Shown here: positions 23,966-33,257 of the stretch, piece by piece
Layout of the letters: every line of letters starts with the position of its first letter
Position numbering within the stretch: position 1 is the first letter of the stretch
Assembly (NCBI GenBank): GCA_028289345.1
Contig: JANQQL010000025.1
Span: forward strand, 744,001 to 808,000
Source: Planctomycetota bacterium
Lineage (GTDB): Bacteria > Planctomycetota > B15-G4 > SIAN01
Direction: 5' to 3'
Length of the DNA: 64,000 nt
Program-made: the position numbers and the translations under genes
Notes under the pieces: generated by a model
The model's input: the letters and a program-made list of their open reading frames with translations, nothing else
Told to the model about the DNA's origin: nothing
Databases searched by the model: none

Positions 23966-24994
23966 ATGAAAGTGTTTGCTAAGTCTCTTGCAGCGGTTGC
24001 TGTCTGCGCGGCGCTGGCGCCTGCCGCCCTCGCCGATGGCCGCAATCCCGGTAGCGTCCTGGTCTTCCCGGTCGCTCGTTCTGGTGGTTTCTTGACCATC
24101 GTCGCCGTGACCAACACCAACCTCACCCCGGAAACGCCGGTGAGCCTCGGTGGAAGCACGAACCTGCACTACGAATACGCCAACGCGATTCAGGATCCGA
24201 CGAATGTGTTCTGCCCGTCGGATTGCATCATCATCGACCGCGTTGAGTTCCTGACCCCGGCCGACACCTTCTCGGTCATGACGGCCTGCCACAACGCCGT
24301 CAACCCGCTCGGTGACCAGGGCTACCTGGTTGTCAGCGCTGAGAATCCGACTCTGTTCGACACGCCGTGGTCGCACAACTACCTCATCGGTTCCGAGGTG
24401 GTCTTCAATCAGGGTGGTGGGATGTACTCCATCAATGCCCTTCCGTTCAACGCCGTCGCTGCCGCTGGTGCCGCGACTGACGCTGACAACGATGGCCAGT
24501 TGGATTTCGACGGTGTTGAGTACGAAGGTATCGCTGATGAGCTGTACATCGACTCCTTCATCGCCGTCCTGAACTCCCGCCTGACCCTGATCAACCTGAC
24601 GGGTGGCCCGCACGCGAAGAACACCGTTCTCTTCCGCATCTGGAATGACAACGAGTTCCCGCTTTCCGCGACCCTGACCTTCAAGTGCTGGTTCGACCAG
24701 GCTCTGTCCGCTGTCAGCCCCGTCTTCGGCGCTGGCTACCTCGCGGCCAACACCCCCGACGATCCTGCTGAGCTCGACCTCAACTGCGACGGCAACGGCA
24801 CGATCGAAACCGGGTGGGCGGTCATCGACAGCCTTCTGGTTCAGACCCTCGGTGGCAGCGTCATCGACACCGACGGTGCGATGCTCGGCGCCATCACGGC
24901 CGGCTTCAACCCGCAGCTCGACGGTGGCAAGCTGCTGTGGGAAAGCACCGACCTGCAGTTCAACGGTCAGTTCGTCGACTTCGGCGGCAACTAA
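23966..24994 (+). CDS. Secreted protein, probably abundant, function unknown
   Basis: 342 residues with a clear signal peptide (MKVFAKSLAAVAVCAALAPAALA, cut before DGRNPG). The mature part is acidic, beta-rich and contains four to five Cys, with VLVFPVARSGGFLTIVAVTNTN at its start and a DADNDGQLDFDGVEY calcium-loop-like stretch near 173. It has a strong Shine-Dalgarno sequence (GGGGAG, seven bases from ATG), a strict codon choice (CTG, ACC, AAC, GGT, ATC) and a strong terminator, which suggest high expression. The N-terminal strand pattern recalls surface proteins of Planctomycetota, but I cannot name the family. Confidence 0.85.
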   Translation: MKVFAKSLAAVAVCAALAPAALADGRNPGSVLVFPVARSGGFLTIVAVTNTNLTPETPVSLGGSTNLHYEYANAIQDPTNVFCPSDCIIIDRVEFLTPADTFSVMTACHNAVNPLGDQGYLVVSAENPTLFDTPWSHNYLIGSEVVFNQGGGMYSINALPFNAVAAAGAATDADNDGQLDFDGVEYEGIADELYIDSFIAVLNSRLTLINLTGGPHAKNTVLFRIWNDNEFPLSATLTFKCWFDQALSAVSPVFGAGYLAANTPDDPAELDLNCDGNGTIETGWAVIDSLLVQTLGGSVIDTDGAMLGAITAGFNPQLDGGKLLWESTDLQFNGQFVDFGGN

Positions 24995-25022
24995 TCTGAC
25001 CTGAGTAACAAGTAGTCTTCTA

Positions 25023-25057
25023 GGGCGGGACCCTTCACCGGGTCTCGCCCTTTTTTT
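25023..25057 (+). terminator. Intrinsic terminator of the abundant secreted-protein gene
   Basis: GGGCGGGACCC and GGGTCTCGCCC pair with one G-T or mismatch over a 6-nt loop (TTCACC), followed directly by seven Ts. It lies 29 bases after the TAA. Confidence 0.9.
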
Positions 25058-25164
25058 GTTGGCCTTTTGTTCGGCGTCTGAAGTTTTCTGTAACCAATTC
25101 TTGGGTCGAGAACTATTTCCTCGTTGGTTGCTTGAGCGGAGGGGCTACTGAACGGAGGGTTCCC

Positions 25165-26700
25165 ATGAGAAAACTCGTTGTGTTGCTTGCCCCGGTGTGC
25201 CTAGCCGGGCCCGCGAGTGCACAGGTGGCGGGTGGTCCTTTCCCGCTGTCACTCGAGCGGAAGATCTTCGACGACGGCACAGGCTCCGACTCCTGGTGGA
25301 AGTTGAACAATCCCGCGGGTTCCAGTGACTGGTTCAACGTGGATTTCGACACCGAATGCCAGAGCTCGGCGGTCCTGGGGATCTGTACCGAAGTCTGGAA
25401 TGCCTTAGGCGTTGACGAGACCATGACGCTCGGGGTGTACCCAGAGTCCGGCGTGTTCCCCAACACCCCGGACATTGCGAATCCGATCCAGGAGGTGAAT
25501 GCCCTGGTCGAGTCGTCGGACGGCTTCGCGGACTTGGTCAGCTACGCCTTGCCCTGTTTTCACCTTGGAAGTACCGACATTCACGTGGCGATGCAGCAGC
25601 GCAGCGGAGAGAGTGCGACCTGGATCGGCGCCGACACGATGGGCCCAGCATTCAATCGATCGTTCGTGTCAACGACAGCATACAACACCGGTGCTTTGGT
25701 TGCGGGTCTGAACTGGCAGCTCGGCCTCACCATTCGTCCGGTGAACGCCACCAAGAACAGCTTTCTCGTCAATGGTTCGCCGTCTGTCACGCTGAACGTG
25801 GGCGCGACCTGGTGCATGGTGTTCTGGGGAACCCAGATCAGTCAGCGATCACTGATGTTCTTCTGCATTGGTGGCGCACCGCTCGTGAATCTTGGGATTC
25901 CGATTCCGTTCACGACGACCGGGAACGCTTTCTTTCCAGGACCGAAGTCGGAAACCTTCGAGATCTGCAGCAACACGGGATGTGGTTTCCTGGTTGGTCC
26001 CGTGACCTTGTGCCTGATCTATCAGGACTTTTGCGACTTGAAGCCGAACAACAAACCAAAGCTGAAGGTCAGCAACTCAATCACGGTCACGACCGTGGAT
26101 CCGGTCTTGGCCTGCTCGTTGAGCTGTTACGGCATCAAGGACGATGGTGATCACGATGGTTTCGTGTGGAAGGTCACCAATCCGTCAGGGCCGTCCGACT
26201 GGTTCGTGGTCAACCTGGGTACCGCCCAGTCCAACACCGCTGCGGGCGCCGGCAGCGCTTCTGTCACCAGCGTCGATGTCTCGCTGACCGAAATCTGTGG
26301 TGTGGATGGCGAGCTTGCCCACGTCGGTTACCACCCCCTCGCTTCGGGCGTTGATCCCAATGTTTCGGTGACTCCGAATCTCGCCTCTGGCGAGGCGTTG
26401 CAGAACATCCTGGTACCCGCCAACGTCACTTCCGACTCCTGCTATCCAGGCCAACGCTACGTGCTACCGGATGCGGTGCCGATTAACCCGGGCGGTCTTC
26501 CGTACATCGCTGCGGTCCGCTGGGTCAGTGGTGACACTTGCATCTGGATCGCTTCCGACACCGACGGGACCGATGTGAAATCCGGTTGCGGCAGCCTTCT
26601 GCCGAATAACTGTAGTGCAGCAAGTGCCGACGATTTTGCGACCAACGCGGTGCCAAGCACGACGGTCAATTGGGCGATCCGGGTTTACTGGACGGAGTAG
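25165..26700 (+). CDS. Secreted protein with a duplicated DW-containing module, function unknown
   Basis: 511 residues from an ATG six bases after GGAGGG. The signal peptide is MRKLVVLLAPVCLAGPASAQ. Two related halves are visible: KIFDDGTGSDSWWKLNNPAGSSDWFNVDFD near residue 30 and GIKDDGDHDGFVWKVTNPSGPSDWFVVNL near residue 325. Each is followed by a statement such as LGICTEVWNALGVDE or LTEICGVDGELAHVGY and later by the pairs DIHVAMQQ...WIGADT and VRWVSGDTCIWIASDTDG. The repeat suggests internal gene duplication and an extracellular beta-sandwich architecture. It is next to, and on the same strand as, the abundant secreted-protein gene, though a terminator separates them. Confidence 0.8.
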   Translation: MRKLVVLLAPVCLAGPASAQVAGGPFPLSLERKIFDDGTGSDSWWKLNNPAGSSDWFNVDFDTECQSSAVLGICTEVWNALGVDETMTLGVYPESGVFPNTPDIANPIQEVNALVESSDGFADLVSYALPCFHLGSTDIHVAMQQRSGESATWIGADTMGPAFNRSFVSTTAYNTGALVAGLNWQLGLTIRPVNATKNSFLVNGSPSVTLNVGATWCMVFWGTQISQRSLMFFCIGGAPLVNLGIPIPFTTTGNAFFPGPKSETFEICSNTGCGFLVGPVTLCLIYQDFCDLKPNNKPKLKVSNSITVTTVDPVLACSLSCYGIKDDGDHDGFVWKVTNPSGPSDWFVVNLGTAQSNTAAGAGSASVTSVDVSLTEICGVDGELAHVGYHPLASGVDPNVSVTPNLASGEALQNILVPANVTSDSCYPGQRYVLPDAVPINPGGLPYIAAVRWVSGDTCIWIASDTDGTDVKSGCGSLLPNNCSAASADDFATNAVPSTTVNWAIRVYWTE

Positions 26701-26736
26701 TCACCCAAGAGCGTCTATTGGATCGGTTTTTCGAAT

Positions 26737-26769
26737 GAAGCGAGGGCGACCTTTGGCCGCCCTCGCTTC
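26737..26769. terminator. Perfect hairpin after the duplicated-module gene
   Basis: GAAGCGAGGGCG (26737-26748) and CGCCCTCGCTTC (26758-26769) form a 12-bp stem with a 9-nt loop, 36 bases past the stop. No T-run follows on the plus strand, so it is a weak intrinsic terminator or a 3'-end stabiliser. The rest of the 335-nt gap to 27036 shows nothing else. Confidence 0.45.
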
Positions 26770-27035
26770 GCTTCCGGTGGATTCTTCGCCGCCAAAGGGG
26801 TGATTGGCGCCGGGCGGTGCTGGCACCTGCCTTCGGCTTTTCGAGAAGAACGCCAAATCTCATGTAACGGCAGCCCACCGATGGCGTTGATTGAGTGTCG
26901 GCCAGCGTGATCCCGTTGCCGGGAAAAGCCGGGTCGTCCACGATCTCCCTCGGCATTCTCTGTTGGCCGATCACTGCCCATGCGGCTCGTGGAGGGAACC
27001 GTGAAATCGAGTTCCAAACTCCAGGAGAGCAAGGC

Positions 27036-27662
27036 ATGAGTCATCGAGTGCTGATGAAATGGCAGGTGTTCTTGGGGATGTTGGCGATCGGAGTGGCGGC
27101 GGCTCCGGTGTTGAGGGCTCAGGGGCTTCCGCGGGAATGGGAATCGGCCAGTATCACTCAGGCCGCCCAGGCTTCTCAGAGCCTCGCGTGCGGGGAGGCG
27201 ATTCCGGGACCCGACCGCCGGGTAGGCTCCGCCATCGTGACCACCAGCTCTTTGGGAACCATCAAGGGGGGAGGGCCGGGAGAGACCATCACGGTGCGAG
27301 GCCTGCACCACGCGGTGACCCTGCCCATCGATCAAGTCACGGGACTTCCAGGAACGCCGATGCGGGGGCAACTCACCATCACCAAGTCCGTGGACCGGAG
27401 TTCGCCACTCTTGATGCAAGCGCTGGTCAGTCTCGACTCCGTCGAAACGGCGGTCTTCCGGTTTTTCAATCAGCACAACAACAATGACTACATCATCACG
27501 ATCGAAGATGGTCTCGTGACCGGGTTCGTCACCAAGAAGGTGAAACGTTGTGATGGGAGCTTTGCCCACTTGGAAGAAGTGAGCTTCACCTACTCGAAGA
27601 TCACCTATGAGCACCTGCCTTCGGGAGTGGTGTCTCAGGACTGCATCGGCGGAGGTGGTTGA
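27036..27662 (+). CDS. Hcp-fold (type VI secretion tube-like) protein with signal peptide
   Basis: 208 residues; the ATG follows AGGAG with an 8-nt gap. The N-terminus is a signal peptide (LMKWQVFLGMLAIGVAAAPVLRAQ). From about residue 60 the sequence follows the Hcp barrel: GSAIVTTSSLGTIKG, VRGLHHAVTLPIDQ, GQLTITKSVDRSSPLLMQAL, ETAVFRFF, NDYIITIEDGLVTGFV and LEEVSFTYSKITYEH. ITKxxDxSSPxL and VSFTYxxI are the usual signatures of the family. True Hcp tube proteins are cytoplasmic and lack a signal peptide, and no other type VI gene is here, so it is probably a secreted single-domain relative. The exact role is unknown. Confidence 0.85.
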   Translation: MSHRVLMKWQVFLGMLAIGVAAAPVLRAQGLPREWESASITQAAQASQSLACGEAIPGPDRRVGSAIVTTSSLGTIKGGGPGETITVRGLHHAVTLPIDQVTGLPGTPMRGQLTITKSVDRSSPLLMQALVSLDSVETAVFRFFNQHNNNDYIITIEDGLVTGFVTKKVKRCDGSFAHLEEVSFTYSKITYEHLPSGVVSQDCIGGGG

Positions 27663-27939
27663 GAGGGGAGTACGGATGAGGTGGCGTCACCCGGTTCGGT
27701 CACGGAGCTTGGAACGCTCGCGTTGCAGGACCGACGAAACACGTGGACGCGGTTTCGGGTCGGTCCGTTGGCGACTCTTCCGAGGGACGAGCCGAGTCCT
27801 TTGACCAACCGGTGGATTGATCGGGGATGGAGAAGGGGAGAGGTGTCGGCCGCGCGATCGGGCCGGCGAAACCAGTGACGAATTTCTGATCCAGGACACT
27901 AGGCTCTGACTCGCCTCTTTCGAATCTTCAGGCGAGCTC

Positions 27940-29298
27940 ATGAATCAACCGGAACTGCGCCGTTCTCTCGGGCCCGTGTCCGCCGTCATGATCACGGCAG
28001 GCTCCATCATCGGCTCCGGGATCTTCTTCAAGCATCTGGACATCGCCCAATCCGTGCCGGATCCCACTTGGATCTTTGCCGGTTGGGCGATCATTGGCTT
28101 GGTCTGCCTCTGCGGAGCGATCTCCTTCGCCGAGCTCGGTGCGATGCTTCCGGAGGCCGGGGGCCAGTACGCATTCCTCCGGGAAGGGTTCGGGAGACTC
28201 CCGGCGTTTCTCTACGGTTGGTGCTTCCTGTTGATCATCAATACCGGCTCGATCGCGGCGTTGTCGGTGGTGTTCGCGGATTCCATCACCAAAATCGTTC
28301 CCGCGTTGGAGCGTTGGCAGCTGGGGATCGCCCTGCTGATGATTCTGGTATTGGCGATTGCCAACCACCGGGGAGTTCGCTGGGGCGCCTGGGTGCAGAA
28401 CCTTTCGTCCTTCGCAAAGCTGGGAGCGCTTGCGGCCATCGTCTTGTTTGGACTGGCGTTCGGAGGGGAGCCCCACGTGGCTCCCGAGCCAGAGCCCAGC
28501 TCTTCGCCAGATTTGTGGGGTGGGCTGGTGGCAGCAGCAGTGGCCATCTTCTGGGCCTACGAAGGATGGCACCTGTTGCCTTTTAGTGCTGCGGAGATCA
28601 TTCACCCCCAGCGCAATCTTCCCCGAGGTCTCATTCTTGGCGTGCTGTTGGTGATTGCAACGTACCTGGCAGTCACCGTGGTGTTTCTGTCGGTCGTTCC
28701 CCAGTCGGAGATGCGTGGCTTGGACTCCGAGGCGGCCGTACCCCATTTGGTGATGACTCGTGTCTTCGGTCCGGGGGCTGCCACCTGGCTCACCGCCTTG
28801 ATCTGCCTCTCTGTGTTCGGCGCTGCCAATCCGAATCTGTTGTCCGGTCCCCGCGCGTTCTATGCCATGGCACACGATGGCCTGATGCCTCGAGCCATGA
28901 CTCGGGTTCACGCGGTGTATCGAACCCCGACCGTTTCGATTTGGTTTCAGGCGCTGTGGTCGATGACGCTGGTGCTGCTGTTGCAGACCTTCCGTGATCT
29001 GACCGAATACGTGGTGTTCGCCGGACTGCTGTTCTACGCGATGGCAGTGGGCGCGGTGTACGTCCTGCGCATTCGGCGACCGAACCAACCGCGACCGTAT
29101 CGAACGCTGGGGTACCCGGTCACGCCGGCCCTCTTCATGGCGGCGGCCTTGCTGGTGGATGGCTACACCCTGGTCGACCCCGAGGCTCGTTTCAATGCGC
29201 TGATCGGAGTCGGAATCCTGGCTGCTGGCGTCCCGGTCTTCTTCTTGATGGAGTCTCGCTCGAGAGGCAGTCGAGTAGACCGCACTTCCGGTTCATGA
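27940..29298 (+). CDS. APC-superfamily amino acid permease
   Basis: 452 residues with about twelve hydrophobic segments. The first span carries the substrate-binding glycine motif GSIIGSGIFF (21-30). AELGAMLPEAGGQYAFLREGFG marks the second to third span junction of the APC family, and ALICLSVFGAANPNLLSGPRAFYAMAHDGLMP is its conserved eighth-span region. It takes up or exchanges amino acids across the inner membrane; the closest pattern is that of the LAT-type exchangers, but the substrate cannot be given. It stands alone and ends 10 bases from the convergent HEAT gene. Confidence 0.92.
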   Translation: MNQPELRRSLGPVSAVMITAGSIIGSGIFFKHLDIAQSVPDPTWIFAGWAIIGLVCLCGAISFAELGAMLPEAGGQYAFLREGFGRLPAFLYGWCFLLIINTGSIAALSVVFADSITKIVPALERWQLGIALLMILVLAIANHRGVRWGAWVQNLSSFAKLGALAAIVLFGLAFGGEPHVAPEPEPSSSPDLWGGLVAAAVAIFWAYEGWHLLPFSAAEIIHPQRNLPRGLILGVLLVIATYLAVTVVFLSVVPQSEMRGLDSEAAVPHLVMTRVFGPGAATWLTALICLSVFGAANPNLLSGPRAFYAMAHDGLMPRAMTRVHAVYRTPTVSIWFQALWSMTLVLLLQTFRDLTEYVVFAGLLFYAMAVGAVYVLRIRRPNQPRPYRTLGYPVTPALFMAAALLVDGYTLVDPEARFNALIGVGILAAGVPVFFLMESRSRGSRVDRTSGS

Positions 29299-29308
29299 AT
29301 CACGCGGG

Positions 29309-30331
29309 TCAGCGACCGGCTCGTTGCGCGCTGCTTTGTTCACGGATCCGCTGCCGTTGTCGGAGAGACTCCAGGAGGCGTGTGGCGCGGTCCTTCACCC
29401 GTGAATCCGGGTCGCTGGTCAACCCTTCGAGGATGGAAAGCCCGTTCGGAAGGTCGAAGCGAGGAATGGCGCTCAATGCTCGCAGGCGAATCTCCGGGTC
29501 TTCATCGCGCAGGAGTGGAAGCACCAGCCCTTGGCCGTGTTCGGCATCGAGGTAAGGAAGTTGCTCCATGGCTTCCTGGCGTTCCTTGGGCTCCTGGGAT
29601 TGGATGCGTTGCGCGACCTCTGCGACGAATTGCTGCATGAGGCTCTCGTCCCCGTGGCGATTCAGGGTGCGTGCGGCCGCCGATTTCACCGACAGGTCTC
29701 CCCACTCATAGAACGCCGGGAGTTCTGAGGACAAGGAGATGCCGGGGCTTTGGGAGAGAGTTTGAAACGAGTGTTCCCACATCCCGGCGCCGCTGGAATC
29801 GGCGGACTGGGCCTTCGCTCTCAGGTGAGTCAGGGCCTCGGCAGGCTCTGACTCTAGGAGCACGCGGACCGCCATCCACCAGCCAGCGGATTCAGAGTCG
29901 GCAAGGATCTGGCGAGCCAAAGCCAGTTGCTCCTGGGAGCTTCCGCTCTGACGCATCTTCATGAGGAGGGCCATGGTCTCGCCTCGGGATGAGGAAAGGC
30001 GATCCGTGATGGACGGGTCTTTTGGTTCTGTCGGGAGGTTCGTGCTCTGCACGGGGGTTGGTTTGCTGGGTGACACGGCGATCTCGTCGGCTTGACGGGT
30101 GCGCGCGGGAGACGCCTTCGCTGCAGATTCCAGCTCGGCGACTCGCTGGGTCAGCGCCACCAGCTCGGACGAGGATTCCAAGGGGCGCTGGTCGAGGTTC
30201 GAGGCGGGGGGCCGCCCCGCGTCGAAGAAGAACAGCATGACTCCAAGAGTTACCGAGACAGAAGCAATGATCGATGCGACGACCGCGACCAGGAACATGG
30301 TCCAAGAAGGGGCTCGGTTCGAGTTTGTCAT
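29309..30331 (-). CDS. Membrane-anchored HEAT-repeat protein
   Basis: 340 residues. One N-terminal span (FLVAVVASIIASVSVTLGVMLFFF, about 13-36) is followed by a coiled-coil or disordered linker and, from about residue 120, by HEAT-like helical pairs (EQLALARQILADSES, LSVKSAAARTLNRHG, EIRLRALSAIPRFD, SRVKDRATRLLESL). Such proteins usually act as scaffolds at the inner membrane facing the periplasm. It is the neighbour downstream of the sulfatase-TPR gene on the same strand, with a 36-base gap, and may share its transcript. Confidence 0.75.
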   Translation of the reverse strand: MTNSNRAPSWTMFLVAVVASIIASVSVTLGVMLFFFDAGRPPASNLDQRPLESSSELVALTQRVAELESAAKASPARTRQADEIAVSPSKPTPVQSTNLPTEPKDPSITDRLSSSRGETMALLMKMRQSGSSQEQLALARQILADSESAGWWMAVRVLLESEPAEALTHLRAKAQSADSSGAGMWEHSFQTLSQSPGISLSSELPAFYEWGDLSVKSAAARTLNRHGDESLMQQFVAEVAQRIQSQEPKERQEAMEQLPYLDAEHGQGLVLPLLRDEDPEIRLRALSAIPRFDLPNGLSILEGLTSDPDSRVKDRATRLLESLRQRQRIREQSSAQRAGR

Positions 30332-30367
30332 CCCTCGTTGACCCTCTTTTCTGCGGAGCGTCCGGCC

Positions 30368-33010
30368 CTACTCCCCGGTGGAAGAGTGTTGCTTCGGGGG
30401 CCGGGGGAGGGTGTAGGTTTGTTCCAAGGCGTACAGGGAAAGTCGCTGTTCGAGTTCTTGCGCCAGGTCCTGATTGCCCGCCTGCCTTGCTCGCTGTTGG
30501 GCTTGGTGCGCGGTCGAGACGGCCTTGGCGAAATCTCCGTTCTCCGCGTAGGCAGCGGCCAGAGTGTCGAGCACTTTCGGGTGAGAGTCCGACAGATCGG
30601 CAGCCCGTTCTGCCAAGGCAACCGCCCGCGGGCCGTCGCGGAACGCGGGGTCGGGGCAAGTGGCCAAGAATCGCGCGAGTTTCGCGGTGGTCTCTGCCAG
30701 TCCTGGTTCCAGACGCAACGCTTCTTGGTACGCGGACAAGGCAGCCTGGTCGTCGCCAGCACGGAACGCCAGGTTGCCGAGTTGAACGTGAGGCTGGAAG
30801 AACGCCGGGTGGAGGCGGAGAGCTTCTTGGAAGTGGCGGCGGGCATCCTCGGGTTGGTCGAGGGCCATCAGTACCTGGCCAAACTCCTGGTGCAGCATGG
30901 GATCCTGGGGAGCGAGTTCCAAAGCGATCTGGTAGTGCTTCACCGCTTGCAGGCCTTTGCCCCAATTGGCGTAGAGATTGGCCAAGGAAGCATGTCCCAA
31001 GTCCCACTGGGGTTTTTGGGCGACCGCTTGCAAGAAGTGCTCCTCGGCCCGTTCCGGATTGCCACGGTCAAGAAAGGTCAAGGCGAGGTTGTAGTGCGCC
31101 TCCGGGTACTCCTCGCGGAGTGAGATCGCTTCGGTGTACCAACCCGCCGCTAGATCGGGGCGCCCCTCGGCACGAAGGATGTTGCCCATGGCTACGTGGC
31201 CTGCGGGCATCTTCGGCTCCAACTCGAGGGCCTTTTCAATGTGCGGGCGTGCTTTCTCCGCGAGCCCGTGTTGTTGCAACACGTCGCCAAGCTCGTAGTG
31301 CACTCCGGCGTTCTCCGGCTCCATCGCCAGGACCAGCTCGAGTTCTCGCACGCCTTGCTCGACAAGTCCGTTTTGAACCAGCGCCGTTCCGAGGTGCCCA
31401 TGGAACGCGGGCGTCTCCGGACTCATCTGCACCAGCTGCTGCGCCATCTGGAGCAACGTGGGGGGCTCGAACTCCTCCTTCGCGATTCCTTCTCGCAGTC
31501 GAGCCGCGAGCTGCTTCGCCGGCAGCCGTTCTTTGACGTCTGCTAGGGCAGCGCCTTCCTCGGCATCGGTGTTGCCGCCGCCCACCGCGTACCCCAAAGC
31601 GGCAAGCTCCTCGATTTCTTCACTCGAAAGAGACGCTCTTTGAGTTTCTCGCTCGTTCAGTTGTTCTTCCAATGCCTGCAACTGGGATTCGAGGGATTCG
31701 CGGACTTCGGCTTTCACGTCCACCAAGTTGATGAGCTCTTCGCGGTCCGACGAACGGTCGTAAAGTTCATGGAGGGGGGTGCGAATGTACTTCCAGCGCT
31801 CGGTCGTCAAGCTGCGCTGGGGCGACCAGCGAAAGGCGGTCCATGGCAAGTCCGTTTCCGCGTAGGAAACTCCCGGATCAATCTCTTCTCCGCGAATCGC
31901 GTCCTTCAGGCTGCGGCCACGGGCGGAGGGAAACGGGCCCAGGTCAAGGACTTCGCTGAGCGTCGGCGCGAGGTCTTCCAGAGAGACGAGCGAAGATACT
32001 CGATGCCCTGGCTTCACGCCGGGCCCTGCCATGATCCACGGAACGTGCAGCACTTCTTCGTTGAGCAGGTAGGCGTGTTCGATTTCTCCGTGATCACCGA
32101 GCCCTTCGCCATGGTCGGCGACCGCGACTACGAGAGTGTTCTCGAGGCGCTGACTTTCCTGCAAAGCGCTCAGCAGTCGTTGCACCTGGGCGTCCAGGAA
32201 GGCGATTTCTCCCTCGTAGCTGCCAGAGCCGGGTTGCGGATCGCTCGTCGGATCGTCGTGGGAGAACCAAGGGAAGTGGGCGTCATAGAGATGGATCCAG
32301 GCGAAGAATGGCTGTTCCTGATCGCCGCGACTCAACCAGTCCAGCGCCGCATCGACGACCAGGTTTCCGGGTCGATAACGAGCCAATCCCGAAGGGACGT
32401 CTTGCTCATAGGCACCGGACAAGTCGTCGTCGTAGTGATCGAAACCACGTGCCAGGCCAAAGCGGTGATTGAGAACGAATGCGGCGATGAAGGCGCCGGT
32501 TCGATACCCGGCTTCTGACAGTCGCTCGGCAAGAGAGGGAACTTCGTCCGCGAGCTGATGCTCGCCGTTCACCCGCGCGCCGTGCTCGGGGGGAAGCACG
32601 CCGGTGAGCATGGTGGCGTGGGCGGGGAGGGTCATTGGGGCGGGAGTGAATGCCTCTTCGAACACCACGCCTCGCGCAGCCAAGCGATCCAGAGTCGGGG
32701 TGGCGCCACTCTTGCTTCCGTAGCATCCCAAGGCATCCGTGCGAGTTGTGTCGAGGGTGATCAGTAGCAAGTCATGGCCTGCACCTGCCGGTTCAGATGT
32801 CGTGGGCGACGGCTGAGCGGCCTCGGGGTCGTTCGCCGCGGGGGCCAAGCGATTCTCTTCAAGGACGGGTTCGTCGTCGCTCGTGGGGGAAGAGGTCTTC
32901 TCGTTTTGGTTCCGCGCCACGTCAGAGCTCGGCGGGTTCGGTTCGGAGCAGCCGAGGACCAGGCAGAGAGGCAGCATTGGCCGAATGATCCACGGGGATC
33001 GAGTGGGCAT
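30368..33010 (-). CDS. Sulfatase-TPR fusion lipoprotein, active-site residues present
   Basis: 880 residues. A lipobox (LVLGC, Cys 21) follows the signal peptide. The sulfatase/alkaline-phosphatase fold (about 78-500) keeps the active-site features: LLITLDTTRTDALGCYG, Thr 127 at the nucleophile position in FTPAPMTLPAHATMLTG, VADHGEGLGDHGE and HAYLLNEEVLHVPWI. Thr in place of Cys or Ser means a formylglycine is not formed, so a phosphodiesterase or phosphotransferase activity is more likely than sulfatase. From about 540 there are nine or so TPRs (for example PAFHGHLGTALVQNGLVEQG, WDLGHASLANLYANWG). I chose the ATG at 33010 for its signal peptide. Confidence 0.9.
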   Translation of the reverse strand: MPTRSPWIIRPMLPLCLVLGCSEPNPPSSDVARNQNEKTSSPTSDDEPVLEENRLAPAANDPEAAQPSPTTSEPAGAGHDLLLITLDTTRTDALGCYGSKSGATPTLDRLAARGVVFEEAFTPAPMTLPAHATMLTGVLPPEHGARVNGEHQLADEVPSLAERLSEAGYRTGAFIAAFVLNHRFGLARGFDHYDDDLSGAYEQDVPSGLARYRPGNLVVDAALDWLSRGDQEQPFFAWIHLYDAHFPWFSHDDPTSDPQPGSGSYEGEIAFLDAQVQRLLSALQESQRLENTLVVAVADHGEGLGDHGEIEHAYLLNEEVLHVPWIMAGPGVKPGHRVSSLVSLEDLAPTLSEVLDLGPFPSARGRSLKDAIRGEEIDPGVSYAETDLPWTAFRWSPQRSLTTERWKYIRTPLHELYDRSSDREELINLVDVKAEVRESLESQLQALEEQLNERETQRASLSSEEIEELAALGYAVGGGNTDAEEGAALADVKERLPAKQLAARLREGIAKEEFEPPTLLQMAQQLVQMSPETPAFHGHLGTALVQNGLVEQGVRELELVLAMEPENAGVHYELGDVLQQHGLAEKARPHIEKALELEPKMPAGHVAMGNILRAEGRPDLAAGWYTEAISLREEYPEAHYNLALTFLDRGNPERAEEHFLQAVAQKPQWDLGHASLANLYANWGKGLQAVKHYQIALELAPQDPMLHQEFGQVLMALDQPEDARRHFQEALRLHPAFFQPHVQLGNLAFRAGDDQAALSAYQEALRLEPGLAETTAKLARFLATCPDPAFRDGPRAVALAERAADLSDSHPKVLDTLAAAYAENGDFAKAVSTAHQAQQRARQAGNQDLAQELEQRLSLYALEQTYTLPRPPKQHSSTGE

Positions 33011-33206
33011 GGAATCGGTTCCCGGAAAGCGAGGGCGACGTTCGAGAAACCAGGATTCTAGTCGCGGGCGGACGGGCTCTGGGAATCTGGGTGGGGTTGA
33101 TCCCGGGGCGCATGGGGAGGGGCGGCTCACTTGGGTGACATTCTTCTCGGCCCTCCGGAGAGCGTCTAAGGACGCGGAATCCGACCGCTAATTCAGTCGT
33201 AATTCA

Positions 33207-33236
33207 TTGAAAATAAGTGTTTTAGGGAACTGTTAT
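33207..33236 (+). promoter_or_regulatory. Predicted promoter of the GntR-S41 operon
   Basis: TTGAAA (33207-33212) and TGTTAT (33231-33236) are 18 nt apart, close to sigma-70 spacing and consensus. The -10 box overlaps the left arm of a palindrome. A start about 7 nt further would give a leader of only 10-15 nt before the ATG at 33258. Confidence 0.5.
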
Positions 33237-33250
33237 AGCTAGATATAACA
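33231..33250. promoter_or_regulatory. Palindromic operator in front of the GntR gene
   Basis: TGTTATAGCTAGATATAACA is a 20-nt near-perfect palindrome (one mismatch pair) centred on CTAG. It covers the predicted -10 and lies 7 bases before the GntR start, the position of an autoregulatory site. A GntR dimer binding here would block both genes of the operon. Confidence 0.6.
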
Positions 33251-33257
33251 CAATGCC

